Shown here piece by piece: positions 8,689 to 17,221 of a stretch of 64,000 nt of DNA. Positions within the stretch are counted from its first letter, which is position 1; every line of letters starts with the position of its first letter. The translations under genes and the position numbers were made by a program. Source of the DNA: DASPKM01 sp963817075 (lineage in GTDB: Bacteria > Bacteroidota > Bacteroidia > Chitinophagales > Chitinophagaceae); contig CAWFMT010000005.1 in the NCBI GenBank assembly GCA_963817075.1, positions 1-64,000 on the forward strand. Direction: 5' to 3'. Below the pieces are notes generated by a model. That model had not been told where the DNA came from. It worked only from the letters and a program-made list of their open reading frames with translations, and searched no databases.

Positions 8689-9837
8689 TTATTTCCCCCT
8701 CGCCTTGGTTAATGAATCTGTCCCGAACCTGTTCTTCACCTCATCTATCGCTTTATACAGTTCAGATTTTTTTTGAACATCAGCAAAAAGGTTGGTTTGA
8801 ACTGCTTCATCAGTTAGTTCGCTTAACCTCACTCCCAACAAACGAACTGGCTCCCCTTTTCTCCAAAGTTTGTGAAATAGCTGCATGGCCTGGGGGATCA
8901 GTTCATCATCATAAAATGTATAAGCAACGCTCGATTGACGTGAAGTGGTTTCAAAATCGGGATACCTGATTTTTATGGCAACACATCCGGCCATTTTATT
9001 TTCCTGCCGCAATTCATATCCAACACGTTCTGTCATCTTAACAAGTTCAGTCAGTAACTCTTCGGGATTACTTATGTTCTCATCAAAGGTATTTTCAGTT
9101 GAGATGGATTTCGCTTCATGGTATGGTTCTACTTCACCAACGTGAATTCCCCGAGACTTGTTCCAAAGATCGACTCCATATTTACCAAACCTCTGTTCAA
9201 GAAACTCTATTGATTGCTCGCTGAGGTCCTGAATAGTTATAATCCCAAGTTCATTCAGTGCAACTGTAGTTTGCTCTCCAACACCTGGAATTTTACCCAC
9301 CTTCAGGGGCGCAAGAAATGCCTGTTCTCTGCCTGGCGGTACCTGGATATAACCATTCGGCTTTGCCTGATCCGTAGCAACTTTTGCTACAAATTTGTTG
9401 GATGCCATTGCAAATGAGATGGGAAGATGAGTCTTTGAAATGATTTCTTCCCTTAATTCAATAGTCCATTGATATGGATCGAAAAATCTATCCATCCCGG
9501 TAAGATCAAGATAAAACTCATCGATGGAGGCCTTTTCAAACAAGGGGGCTTTACTGGCGATGATCTCTGTAACCATTCTGGAATACTTACTATATTCTCC
9601 TCGTGTGCCACTTACAACAATGGCATGTGGACAAAGTCTCATCGCAGTCTTCATTGGCATGGCTGAATGAACACCATATTTTCTAGCTTCATAACTGCAG
9701 GCTGCCACCACGCCTCTTTCATTGTGGCCACCTACAATTAAAGGCTTGCCTTTAAGAGAAGGATCATTCAGGCATTCAACTGAAACGAAGAATGCATCCA
9801 GGTCAAAATGGGCTATGATTCTTTGGACGTCTGCCAT
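8689..9837 (-). CDS. dinB: DNA polymerase IV (Y-family)
   Basis: 382 aa, full length for DinB. It is an error-prone translesion polymerase used in DNA damage tolerance. The palm carries Asp12 in HFDLDAFF and the catalytic pair Asp106-Glu107 in SIDEFYLD. The finger motif YEARKYGVHSAMP is at about 49-61. A helix-hairpin-helix (VGKIPGVGEQTTVALNELGI) and a little-finger domain follow. No LexA-type operator is evident upstream, and no other SOS gene adjoins it. It lacks an obvious C-terminal clamp-binding QLxLF peptide, although QTNLFAD near the C-terminus may serve. Confidence 0.95.
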   Translation of the reverse strand: MADVQRIIAHFDLDAFFVSVECLNDPSLKGKPLIVGGHNERGVVAACSYEARKYGVHSAMPMKTAMRLCPHAIVVSGTRGEYSKYSRMVTEIIASKAPLFEKASIDEFYLDLTGMDRFFDPYQWTIELREEIISKTHLPISFAMASNKFVAKVATDQAKPNGYIQVPPGREQAFLAPLKVGKIPGVGEQTTVALNELGIITIQDLSEQSIEFLEQRFGKYGVDLWNKSRGIHVGEVEPYHEAKSISTENTFDENISNPEELLTELVKMTERVGYELRQENKMAGCVAIKIRYPDFETTSRQSSVAYTFYDDELIPQAMQLFHKLWRKGEPVRLLGVRLSELTDEAVQTNLFADVQKKSELYKAIDEVKNRFGTDSLTKARGK

Positions 9838-10022
9838 AATAACTGCAAAATTAACTGAGTTGATTAGTTAATTAGTTGAATCGTTGATTGGCAGGAATTA
9901 GAAATTTGCAAATGTAATATGGCACCACTGTCGGCTGTCAACGTCCACCGACCAACTGACAACGAACAACGAGAATAACTCCAAACTCGAAACACCAAAC
10001 TCGAAACTCTTAATTTTATCTG

Positions 10023-10502
10023 ATGAACATGGAATGGATAAAAACCGGGATAGCTCCGCTGAAAGATCTCATTGCCTTCCTCAACAAAAAATCACAGACA
10101 AATGATATTCTCAAAAAGCAGATCCTCATGGAACTGCGCGATAACCTGAATATTTTTAGGAATGGTTTTTTGAACAATACCCCTTATGATAATGTTATCG
10201 ATCTGTTGAGCAACGCTGCAATTCAAGAAGCCGTTAAACAAAATTTTGCCTTTCGCAAATTAAAAGGTGGAGTGATCCTTCCCGAACATGTTGATGAAGA
10301 GAGGAACAAGAAATACCAAAACTGGACAGCTGAAAAACTGATAGATAAAATTGATGAGAAAATTGTTGAACTGAAGAATATTAAAAAATTAAACGGAGGG
10401 AGTTTGAAGGATGTAAAGAATAATATTCCTCTGATGATGAGTAATCTTTATTTCAGATTGAAATTATTGGCGGATTTTATTAGATCAGGACCAGGGATTT
10501 AA
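10023..10502 (+). CDS. Hypothetical protein, 159 aa, helical
   Basis: I do not recognise this gene. It encodes a basic, mostly alpha-helical, cytosolic protein with no signal peptide or membrane segment. It is rich in Lys, Asn, Ile and Leu, and has a likely coiled-coil stretch around residues 108-130 (EKLIDKIDEKIVELKNIKKL). A second ATG lies six bases downstream. The stop codon is formed by the first bases of a TTTAACCGCAAAGG intergenic repeat, which raises the possibility that a repeat insertion trimmed the original C-terminus. No neighbour gives a functional hint. Confidence 0.55.
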   Translation: MNMEWIKTGIAPLKDLIAFLNKKSQTNDILKKQILMELRDNLNIFRNGFLNNTPYDNVIDLLSNAAIQEAVKQNFAFRKLKGGVILPEHVDEERNKKYQNWTAEKLIDKIDEKIVELKNIKKLNGGSLKDVKNNIPLMMSNLYFRLKLLADFIRSGPGI

Positions 10503-10803
10503 CCGCAAAGGCTACTCGTGAATCGTGAGTCGTGAGTCGTGAGTAATAAATAACATTCGAACTTTCAATCCATTCTTACATCCCCAAGAGGGTAGCTCCT
10601 ACGGAGCATGGATCATCCTAATTATTCTTTCTACCAACAGGTAGCCCCTAACGGGGCAAAGAAATCCAAAGACCCCATCCTGTATTCTTCCATAATTCCT
10701 AATCCCAAATCCTAATTCTTATTCTACAAGATCAAAAAATCGAACTATCAAACAATCAAACATTCAAACTTTCAAACAATCAAACATTCAAACAATCAAC
10801 CCT
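10503..10803. repeat. Intergenic mosaic of repeat families
   Basis: In order: TTAACCGCAAAGG, CGTGAATCGTGAGTCGTGAG, two GTAGC(T/C)CCTACGG(A/G)GC palindromes (about 10590 and 10640), CCTAATTCTTATTC words, then TCAAACAATCAAACATTCAAAC repeats up to the rimM stop. No gene is seen. Confidence 0.65.
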
Positions 10804-11319
10804 CTATTGGTAGATCTCCAACAGCCCATCAGGCAGTTCAACAATCACCTGCTTTTTTTTCTTATCGATCTTTAGGATGGTTTCATCATGCAAGGGTATG
10901 AGTGCTTCTTTTTCATTTAGCAAGATCTTGCAGATCAATTGGTGGGGTTGTTCAATCACTTCCAGGATCTCACCTAAATCTTTTTCTTCATTGATAACGT
11001 GAAAACCGAGTAATGAGATGGAAGACGATTTGGCTACATATTTTTCGAAATCCTCCTGGCTTAGCCAGACCTGTTTTTGAAGAAATGGTTTGCTGCTCTC
11101 TTTCGCATCTATTCCTTCCAATTGGATAAAAACCTCTGTATCGGATTTCATTCTCGCGGATGTTATGAAGTAAGGTAATAATTCATCCTTGAGCTTTTCA
11201 ATAAAAATTACTTCAAGTCCTTTGAGCGATGTGCGCTTTCCAAGATGATGTTGCAATACCATTTCACCCTTTACTCCAAAAGAGGAAACAATTTTACCGA
11301 TGCTTTTATATTCTTTCAT
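10804..11319 (-). CDS. rimM: Ribosome maturation factor RimM
   Basis: 171 aa. Assists late 30S assembly, in particular the head domain around S19. The N-terminal RimM barrel opens with SIGKIVSSFGVKGEMVL. The C-terminal PRC-barrel domain holds LLGFHVINEEKDLGEILEV and ends LIPLHDETILKIDKKKKQVIVELPDGLLEIY, the usual family ending. It follows rpsP on the same strand, as is common, but a strong hairpin with a T tract lies between them. In many bacteria trmD follows; here trmD is about 17 kb away. Confidence 0.93.
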   Translation of the reverse strand: MKEYKSIGKIVSSFGVKGEMVLQHHLGKRTSLKGLEVIFIEKLKDELLPYFITSARMKSDTEVFIQLEGIDAKESSKPFLQKQVWLSQEDFEKYVAKSSSISLLGFHVINEEKDLGEILEVIEQPHQLICKILLNEKEALIPLHDETILKIDKKKKQVIVELPDGLLEIYQ

Positions 11320-11327
11320 TGCCGAGC

Positions 11328-11358
11328 AAAAAAAATCCCGATGGTTCTACATCGGGAT
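11328..11358 (-). terminator. Terminator/attenuator hairpin between rpsP and rimM
   Basis: On the minus strand ATCCCGATG (11358-11350), a 6-nt loop and CATCGGGAT are followed by TTTTTTTG. The 9-bp perfect stem plus U run ends about 8 bases before the rimM start, so rimM must either be read through at reduced level or have its own promoter. Confidence 0.8.
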
Positions 11359-11377
11359 CAAAATTATTATGTTAGGA

Positions 11378-11836
11378 CTACCCTTCTGAACCTTCACCTT
11401 CAGGTTTTCTTTCAGGCCTGCGCATAGGAGCTCCCGGTCTGCGGGCACCACCACTTCCGCCTCTTCTGTCCCTGTTTGCTTCCTGTCTTTTCTTTATTTG
11501 CGTTTCATGCTCTGAATGCCACTTTTGGAATTTATCCATTGCAGTAGCTTCATCGAACAATCCGAGCTTTACGCCGCGCAATAAATGTTTCAGATATAAA
11601 ACTCCCTTAAAAGAAAGAATTCGGCGAACAGTATCAGTTGGCTGAGCACCTTTGTGGAGCCAATCCAATGCACGTTGTCTGTCCAGTTGAATGGAAGCAG
11701 GAACTGTAAGTGGATTGTACGTACCGATCTTTTGAATGAATTTTCCATCGCGAGGGGCTCTAGCATCAGCTACTACGATGAAATAAAATGGTCGTTTTTT
11801 CGACCCATGTCGCTGTAAGCGGATCTTGACTGGCAT
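11378..11836 (-). CDS. rpsP: 30S ribosomal protein S16
   Basis: 152 aa. The first ~80 residues are the S16 core (PVKIRLQRHGSKKRPFYFIVVADAR, FIQKIGTYNPL, DWLHKGAQPTDTVRRIL). S16 binds 16S rRNA early in 30S assembly. Beyond it lies a ~70-residue extension with a charged helix and a low-complexity RG/RP-rich tail (about 120-152). Long C-terminal extensions are usual in Bacteroidota S16. It is preceded by ffh with a 113-bp gap and followed by the hairpin before rimM. Confidence 0.95.
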   Translation of the reverse strand: MPVKIRLQRHGSKKRPFYFIVVADARAPRDGKFIQKIGTYNPLTVPASIQLDRQRALDWLHKGAQPTDTVRRILSFKGVLYLKHLLRGVKLGLFDEATAMDKFQKWHSEHETQIKKRQEANRDRRGGSGGARRPGAPMRRPERKPEGEGSEG

Positions 11837-11949
11837 TTTAAATAGAAATTTAAATGCGGTTAAAAAATGTTGTTATAGGGATTGCAAAAATAGCAATCAG
11901 GGTGAATTAGCCAAATTTAAAAATACTGCGGGGTTTGTGCAACGATTCG

Positions 11950-13281
11950 TTAAAATATTCCCTTTTTTCCCATCCCTAGACGAGCACCCATCGGCATTTT
12001 GTTCATCATCTTCATCATTTCCTTCATTTGTTCAAACTGCTTCATAAAGCTGTTCACATCGGTTATTTCCTTTCCGCAACCTGATGCAATCCTCTTTCTC
12101 CTGTTTTGATCCAAAACATCGGGATTTGAACGCTCAAAGGGTGTCATTGAATTGATTATGGCTTCCACTCCCTTAAAAGCATCATCACTTATGTCAATAT
12201 CCTTGATGGATTTTCCAAGCCCGGGAATCATACCGAGCAAATCTTTCAGATTACCCATATTCTTGATCTGGTGAAGCTGCTGCTTGAAATCTTCTAGGTC
12301 AAACTGGTTTTTGCGAATCTTTTTCTCAAGCTTCTTTGCCTGCTCATCGTCAAACTGAGCCTGGGCTTTTTCCACAAGCGTTGTGATATCGCCCATCCCA
12401 AGGATACGCTGAGCCATCCTCTCAGGGTAAAAAATATCAAGCGTATCGAGTTTTTCGCCACTGCTGATGAATTTGATAGGTTTTTGAACAGTATATTTTA
12501 TTGACAGCGCTGCACCACCTCTTGTATCTCCATCAAGCTTGGTTAGGACAACACCAGTAAAATCCAGTTTTTCATTGAAGGTCTTGGCTGTATTTACCGC
12601 ATCCTGCCCAGTCATACTATCTACGACAAAAAGGATCTCGTTTGGATTTACTGCAGATTTGATATTGGAGACCTCAGTCATCATTACTTCATCAATTGCA
12701 AGCCTTCCTGCTGTATCGATGATGATAACATTCTTGTTCCTGCTTCGTGCTTCTTTCATTGCATTGCCTGCAATCTGAACCGCATCCTTGTTCTCAGGCT
12801 CACTGTAGACCTCAATTCCTATTTGCTCACCCAGGACCTTCAGTTGGTCAATCGCGGCAGGACGATAGATATCAGCCGCTACAAGCATGGGCGACAAACC
12901 TTTTTTATTTTTTAGATGCTGAGCAAGTTTTGCACTGAAAGTTGTTTTACCACTTCCCTGTAAACCTGCAATCAGGATCACAGCAGGATTTCCTTTTGCA
13001 TTTAATTCGCTGGCTTCACCTCCCATTAGTTTCACCAATTCATCTTTGACGATCTTGATCATCAATTGGCCGGGACTAATTGCCGTAAGAACTTTCTGAC
13101 CGAGCGCTTCATCCTTCACTGTATCAGTGAACTCCTTCGCGATCTTATAATTTACATCCGCATCCACCAGGGCACGCCGGATCTCTTTTAGGGTAGCTGC
13201 GATATTGAGTTCGGTAATCTTACCCTCGCCTTTAATCTGCTTGAACGCTGATTCAAGTTTATCACTTAAGCTTTCGAACAT
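11950..13281 (-). CDS. ffh: Signal recognition particle protein Ffh
   Basis: 443 aa GTPase that binds signal peptides of nascent membrane proteins and delivers ribosomes to FtsY. An N-terminal four-helix bundle is followed by the G domain with P-loop GLQGSGKTT (106-114), DTAGRL and TKLDGDTRGG. The C-terminal M domain contains FERSNPDVLDQNRRKRIASGCG and a Met-rich end (FMKQFEQMKEMMKMMNKM). It heads the minus-strand group ffh-rpsP-rimM. The gene for 4.5S RNA is not visible in the window. Confidence 0.97.
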   Translation of the reverse strand: MFESLSDKLESAFKQIKGEGKITELNIAATLKEIRRALVDADVNYKIAKEFTDTVKDEALGQKVLTAISPGQLMIKIVKDELVKLMGGEASELNAKGNPAVILIAGLQGSGKTTFSAKLAQHLKNKKGLSPMLVAADIYRPAAIDQLKVLGEQIGIEVYSEPENKDAVQIAGNAMKEARSRNKNVIIIDTAGRLAIDEVMMTEVSNIKSAVNPNEILFVVDSMTGQDAVNTAKTFNEKLDFTGVVLTKLDGDTRGGAALSIKYTVQKPIKFISSGEKLDTLDIFYPERMAQRILGMGDITTLVEKAQAQFDDEQAKKLEKKIRKNQFDLEDFKQQLHQIKNMGNLKDLLGMIPGLGKSIKDIDISDDAFKGVEAIINSMTPFERSNPDVLDQNRRKRIASGCGKEITDVNSFMKQFEQMKEMMKMMNKMPMGARLGMGKKGIF

Positions 13282-13470
13282 GTTTACTTTAATTTAAATT
13301 CAATCTTGTTGCGAATCGTGAGTCGTGAGTTGTGAAATTCAGTATTTAATAACTTCTTTAACTTCTGAATCCTGACTACTTCCTTCCGACCTCAGGCTTC
13401 TGACCTCCGACTTCGGCCCTCGTCACACGGGCTGCAAATATAATTCCATGCGGGGTTTGCGTAAAATGAA
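13282..13470. repeat. Intergenic repeats upstream of ffh
   Basis: Contains GTGAGTCGTGAGTTGTGA (about 13318) and a GACCTCCGACTTCGGCCCTCGTC element (about 13407-13429). The latter is the reverse complement of the GACGAGGCCCGAA...GAAGTCGGAGGTCAG element at 19146-19186. No gene is visible. Confidence 0.5.
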
Positions 13471-13498
13471 AAAGGACTGCACTAGACAGTCCTTTTTT
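13471..13498 (-). terminator. Rho-independent terminator of rpoD
   Basis: AAAGGACTG (13471-13479) / CAGTCCTTT (13487-13495), a 9-bp perfect stem with a 7-nt loop. T tracts lie on both sides, so it could act in both directions. It lies 45 bases beyond the rpoD stop. Confidence 0.85.
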
Positions 13499-13542
13499 CG
13501 GGTTGTTGTAAGAGTAAACTTGGGTTATAGGCAAAATTGTTT

Positions 13543-14418
13543 TTAGACTCCTAAATATGTTCTTAATGCTTTTGATCTTGTGTTGGTCTTCAGCTTGGTG
13601 ATGGCCTTGTCCTTGATCTGTCTAACACGTTCCCTGGTAAGGTTATACCTGGCTCCAATATCTTCAAGACTCATTGCGTGATCAACACCGATACCGAAGA
13701 AGAAACAGATAACTTCTTTCTGGCGTTCTGTAAGTGTTCTTAAAGAACGGTCGATTTCCTGTTTCAAAGATTCCTTATGCTCAATATTCTGCTCGGCTCT
13801 TTCAGCATTCGGATTTTCCATAACATCAATGAGCGTGTTCTCTTCACCTTCTGCTAAGGGAGTGTCCATGCTAATGTGTCTTGCTCCAATTCCGAGTGTT
13901 GCTGATATTTCTTCGATCTCCAATTCCAGGACTTCTGCCAGTTCTTCCGGCGAAGGTTCACGTTCGTATTCCTGCTCCAATTGAGAATATGCTTTCTGAA
14001 TGCGGTTAGTAAGTCCAACTTTATTTAATGGTAACCGAACTATCCTTGATTGTTCTGCTAAAGCCTGAAGTATGCTTTGACGAATCCACCAAACTGCATA
14101 GGAAATAAATTTAAATCCTCTTGTTTCATCAAAACGTTGAGCAGCTTTGATAAGTCCAAGGTTTCCTTCGTTGATCAGGTCAGGAAGAGATAAACCCTGA
14201 TTCTGGTATTGTTTCGCTACTGATACCACAAATCGAAGATTCGCTTTTGTAAGCTTATCCAATGCTGCCTGGTCTCCTTGCTTGATTCGGCCGGCTAACT
14301 GCACTTCTTCATCGGGACTAATTAGCTCCACTTTACCGATTTCCTGCAAGTACTTTTCAAGACTCTGAGATTCACGATTCGTAATAGACTTCGTGATCTT
14401 GAGTTGTCGCATACTCAT
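13543..14418 (-). CDS. rpoD: Primary sigma factor RpoD/SigA, short Bacteroidota type
   Basis: 291 aa housekeeping sigma factor. It lacks the long region 1.1 and the non-conserved insert of proteobacterial sigma70, as expected for Bacteroidota. Region 1.2 is LEKYLQEIGKVELISPDEE. Region 2 holds NLRFVVSVAKQYQNQGLSLPDLINEGNLGLIKA and FISYAVWWIRQSI. Region 3 follows, and region 4.2 has the DNA-binding helix in LEDIGARYNLTRERVRQI. Sigma factors of this type read TTG/TAnnTTTG promoters. The gene is monocistronic, divergent from the START-like gene and followed by a strong terminator. Confidence 0.97.
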   Translation of the reverse strand: MSMRQLKITKSITNRESQSLEKYLQEIGKVELISPDEEVQLAGRIKQGDQAALDKLTKANLRFVVSVAKQYQNQGLSLPDLINEGNLGLIKAAQRFDETRGFKFISYAVWWIRQSILQALAEQSRIVRLPLNKVGLTNRIQKAYSQLEQEYEREPSPEELAEVLELEIEEISATLGIGARHISMDTPLAEGEENTLIDVMENPNAERAEQNIEHKESLKQEIDRSLRTLTERQKEVICFFFGIGVDHAMSLEDIGARYNLTRERVRQIKDKAITKLKTNTRSKALRTYLGV

Positions 14419-14733
14419 AGGCGGTCCATTTTAAGGGGTTTCTAAGGTTAAGTTGTTTAAGAGGTTGTCGTGCTAAAAAACGTAGAATCGGCTATTTTCT
14501 TGTTCCTGCCTTGAAGATTAATATTTTAAGAGGTTTACCAGCAATTTAACATTTTATGTAATGTTACCAAAATAAAAATTGTGTAAATAGCTGGTACTCA
14601 GCTAACATCAAAAATGATTCTCATTGATAACATCATCTAATTCTGCGATGATCATAAGAAAGAAAAAATTTTGATGCGTTGATTAATTTTCTATTATTGC
14701 AGCAATTCGAAATTTGATAATTAGACCCTTTTG
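14419..14733. other. Divergent intergenic region, rpoD / START-like gene
   Basis: 315 bp of AT-rich DNA, unusually free of the dispersed repeats found elsewhere. It must contain the rpoD promoter on the minus strand and the promoter for the gene at 14734. I could not find a good TTG-N20-TAnnTTTG match on either strand, so no site is called. Confidence 0.4.
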
Positions 14734-15114
14734 ATGAGTAAGAAACAACTGTTTACTTTAGAATTCCCGGTAAGATGCTCGCCCTCTATCTTATATGAAT
14801 TTCTCAGTACCCCGGCAGGTTTACAGGAATGGTTTGCCGATAAAGTTGATGAACGGGATAACGTATTCAGTTTTTCATGGAATGGCTCTATAGAACGCGC
14901 TGAAGTTCTGGAAAACGAAGAAGATAAATTCATCAGGTTCCATTGGCTCGAGGCACCAAAGGAAGAGTTCTTCGAATTCACAATTGAAAAATCCGAAGTA
15001 AGTAACATTACTATTCTTATAGTAAAAGATTTTGCAGAAAAAAAAGAAATAGCCGACCAAAGTCAATTGTGGAATTACCAGGTCAAGGAATTATTCCATC
15101 GTCTGGGTAATTGA
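14734..15114 (+). CDS. START-like/SRPBCC (AHSA1-type) domain protein
   Basis: 126 aa from the ATG at 14734; a TTG lies three bases upstream in frame. The whole protein is one START-like domain: a beta-strand with FTLEFPVRCSPSILYEFLSTPAGLQEWFADKVD, a core with FSFSWNGSIERAEVLE and IRFHWLEAP, and a long C-terminal helix. The N-terminal pattern (xPxxLYEFLSTPxGLxEWFA) is a conserved family in Bacteroidota. The fold binds hydrophobic ligands; the ligand is unknown. Its 3' end overlaps the convergent gene at 15083 by 32 bases. Confidence 0.75.
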   Translation: MSKKQLFTLEFPVRCSPSILYEFLSTPAGLQEWFADKVDERDNVFSFSWNGSIERAEVLENEEDKFIRFHWLEAPKEEFFEFTIEKSEVSNITILIVKDFAEKKEIADQSQLWNYQVKELFHRLGN

Positions 15115-15721
15115 CCTTCGTTAACACTCCCATTAAAAACTCATATGTCTCTTCTATCAGTGGAATTACAGTAATTGTATTATCAAGGGGCCAGTTTACA
15201 GCAAGCTTCAGGAATTTTTGCTCTGAATTATTTGCTTTGATAATTTCCTCCGAAATAGAAACAGGAGAATAATTATCAGGATCAAAATCCTGCCTCCATT
15301 CGTCATCAGATATACTAACATGAAAGCCCTTCCCCGATAATTTTTCAGCATTGGAATACAATGCATTTTCAAACAGTGCCAGATACTTTCCTTTAAGATG
15401 CAAAGTGAGACTGAAGAATTTACCCCACCAGAAAAAAGTGCGGATCGCAAACACATCTTCCCTGCTAAACAGTCTTGGATAATCGAGAATGACATATGGT
15501 AATCCATGGTGTTGTTCACCCCGGGAAATTTTTGGAGGAATGCGGGAAGTTTCTTCTGGTAATAATGATTCGTATTTATTGACCAGGGATTTTGAATACT
15601 CCGAGAGGTCAGCAAAAACGGAAATTATTTTTTCAATGATGCGGTTCTTTGTTAAAATCCAATCGCTGTTCCTGACCAGGATTAATTCCTCTTCGGAAAG
15701 CATTATTTTTGATGCTTGCAT
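15083..15721 (-). CDS. Hypothetical protein, 212 aa
   Basis: Unrecognised cytosolic protein with no signal peptide. It has an N-terminal helical part (SEEELILVRNSDWILTKNRIIEKI) and a central region with the motif ISRGEQHHGLPYVILDYPRLF, followed by IRTFFWWGKFFSLTLHLKG. That central motif looks like a conserved core. An internal ATG at 15703 (reading MLSEEELILV) may be the true start, which would widen the divergent gap to the LptG-like gene from 31 to 49 bases. Its 3' end overlaps the START-like gene tail to tail. Confidence 0.6.
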   Translation of the reverse strand: MQASKIMLSEEELILVRNSDWILTKNRIIEKIISVFADLSEYSKSLVNKYESLLPEETSRIPPKISRGEQHHGLPYVILDYPRLFSREDVFAIRTFFWWGKFFSLTLHLKGKYLALFENALYSNAEKLSGKGFHVSISDDEWRQDFDPDNYSPVSISEEIIKANNSEQKFLKLAVNWPLDNTITVIPLIEETYEFLMGVLTKVNYPDDGIIP

Positions 15722-15752
15722 TGCATAAAGATATATTCATCAAGAAACTCCC

Positions 15753-17177
15753 GTGATCAAGAAGCTTGACAAACTGATCCTCCGCGCCTTCGTAGGTCCA
15801 TTCATTGCAACCTTCTTCATCACGCTCTTCGTCCTGGTCCTGCAATTTTTCTGGCTCTATATCGATGATATTGTTGGGAAGGGAGTAGACCTCATCACAA
15901 TTGCAAAACTCATTACCTATGTAGGAGCTACTGTGGTTCCTCTCGCATTGCCCTTGGCGATACTTCTTTCGTCCATTATGACTTTCGGAAACCTCGGTGA
16001 ATCTTTTGAATTGGTGGCTATTAAATCCGCAGGTATTCCATTGCTTAGATTTATGCGCCCTCTTTTTGTGGTAAGCATTTTCCTGAGTGGCCTGGCATTT
16101 CTTTTCAATAACAATGTGATCCCTGTTGCCAACCTTAAAATGCAAACACTCAAGTATGATATCATTGTTACAAAGCCGGCATTTGATATTAAGGAAGGAG
16201 TATTTTATGATAAGATCGAAGGATATGTAATTAAAATTGGAAAGAAGGAAAAGGATGACTCAACCATCAGAAGAGTTGTTATCTATGAACAGAATTATGG
16301 ACTGCAGGATAATGTGTTGGTGGCAGAAAGTGGGGTGATGCGTATAACTCCAGACAAGAGATTTCTTGAATTGAATCTTCACAATGGATGGCGGTATTCA
16401 GAGAATGGGAATAGATTGACGACAAATACAGAATTCATCAGGTTAGGATTTAAAGAATATAAAAAGATCCTTGATCTGAGCTCATTTGCATTAAGCAGGA
16501 CCGATGATAGCCTTTTCAAGAATAACTGGCAGATGCTTAGCATTCGTCAACTTAATAAGGCTATTGATTCTCTCGATCTGGTAAATGAGAATTACAAAAA
16601 AAGGACGGCAGAAGAAGTCAAATCATTCATTGATATAGCTCGATATCTTGATTCACCCTGGAAAGTTCAGAAAGTTGTCAAACCCGCAACAAAAACTTTT
16701 GCCGAATTCCTGCCAGATACAGCAAGAAGACAGGTCCTGGAAAAAGCTATCACTGCTGTTAATTCAGTGAAAGCAAATATGGAAAGCAATGCCCTCATCT
16801 TTGAAACGCAGAGAAGAGACCTTCGTTTTCACCTAATAGCCTGGCATGAGAAATTCACCATGGCAATCGCTTGCATTGTCCTGTTTCTTATTGGCGCACC
16901 ACTTGGGTCCATCATTCGAAAGGGAGGAATTGGAACACCCCTTGTATTTGCTGTAATTTTCTTCGTCCTCTTTTTTCTTATAAATAATTTTGGAAAGAAG
17001 TTTGTAAAAGAAGATGTATTGCTACCACTCTACGGAATGTGGCTGGCAACCTTGATACTCCTTCCCGTTGGAATTTTCTTCGTCTATAAAGCGATGCATG
17101 ATTCCCAACTCTTCAATAAAGAATTTTACTACCGCTTCTTTCGCCGTATTCGTCCCAGAGCGAGGCCATCAATTTGA
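15753..17177 (+). CDS. LptF/LptG-family permease (YjgP/YjgQ)
   Basis: 474 aa inner-membrane protein, GTG start. The first ~120 residues hold three transmembrane helices with the family opening KKLDKLILRAFVGPFIATFF and the coupling-helix motif VPLALPLAILLSSIMTFGNLGE. A large periplasmic beta-jellyroll-like domain follows (about 130-260), then a helical insert, and three more helices after about residue 365. In the Lpt bridge these permeases, driven by LptB, move lipopolysaccharide from the inner membrane to LptA/LptC. Only one permease gene is present here, so LptF cannot be told from LptG. The ~100-residue insert before the C-terminal helices (around SSFALSRTDDSLFKN...) is long and seems lineage-specific. 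Confidence 0.88.
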   Translation: MIKKLDKLILRAFVGPFIATFFITLFVLVLQFFWLYIDDIVGKGVDLITIAKLITYVGATVVPLALPLAILLSSIMTFGNLGESFELVAIKSAGIPLLRFMRPLFVVSIFLSGLAFLFNNNVIPVANLKMQTLKYDIIVTKPAFDIKEGVFYDKIEGYVIKIGKKEKDDSTIRRVVIYEQNYGLQDNVLVAESGVMRITPDKRFLELNLHNGWRYSENGNRLTTNTEFIRLGFKEYKKILDLSSFALSRTDDSLFKNNWQMLSIRQLNKAIDSLDLVNENYKKRTAEEVKSFIDIARYLDSPWKVQKVVKPATKTFAEFLPDTARRQVLEKAITAVNSVKANMESNALIFETQRRDLRFHLIAWHEKFTMAIACIVLFLIGAPLGSIIRKGGIGTPLVFAVIFFVLFFLINNFGKKFVKEDVLLPLYGMWLATLILLPVGIFFVYKAMHDSQLFNKEFYYRFFRRIRPRARPSI

Positions 17178-17221
17178 AAATGAATCATTCACTAACTTCA
17201 CAGACCATTAAACATTGAAGA

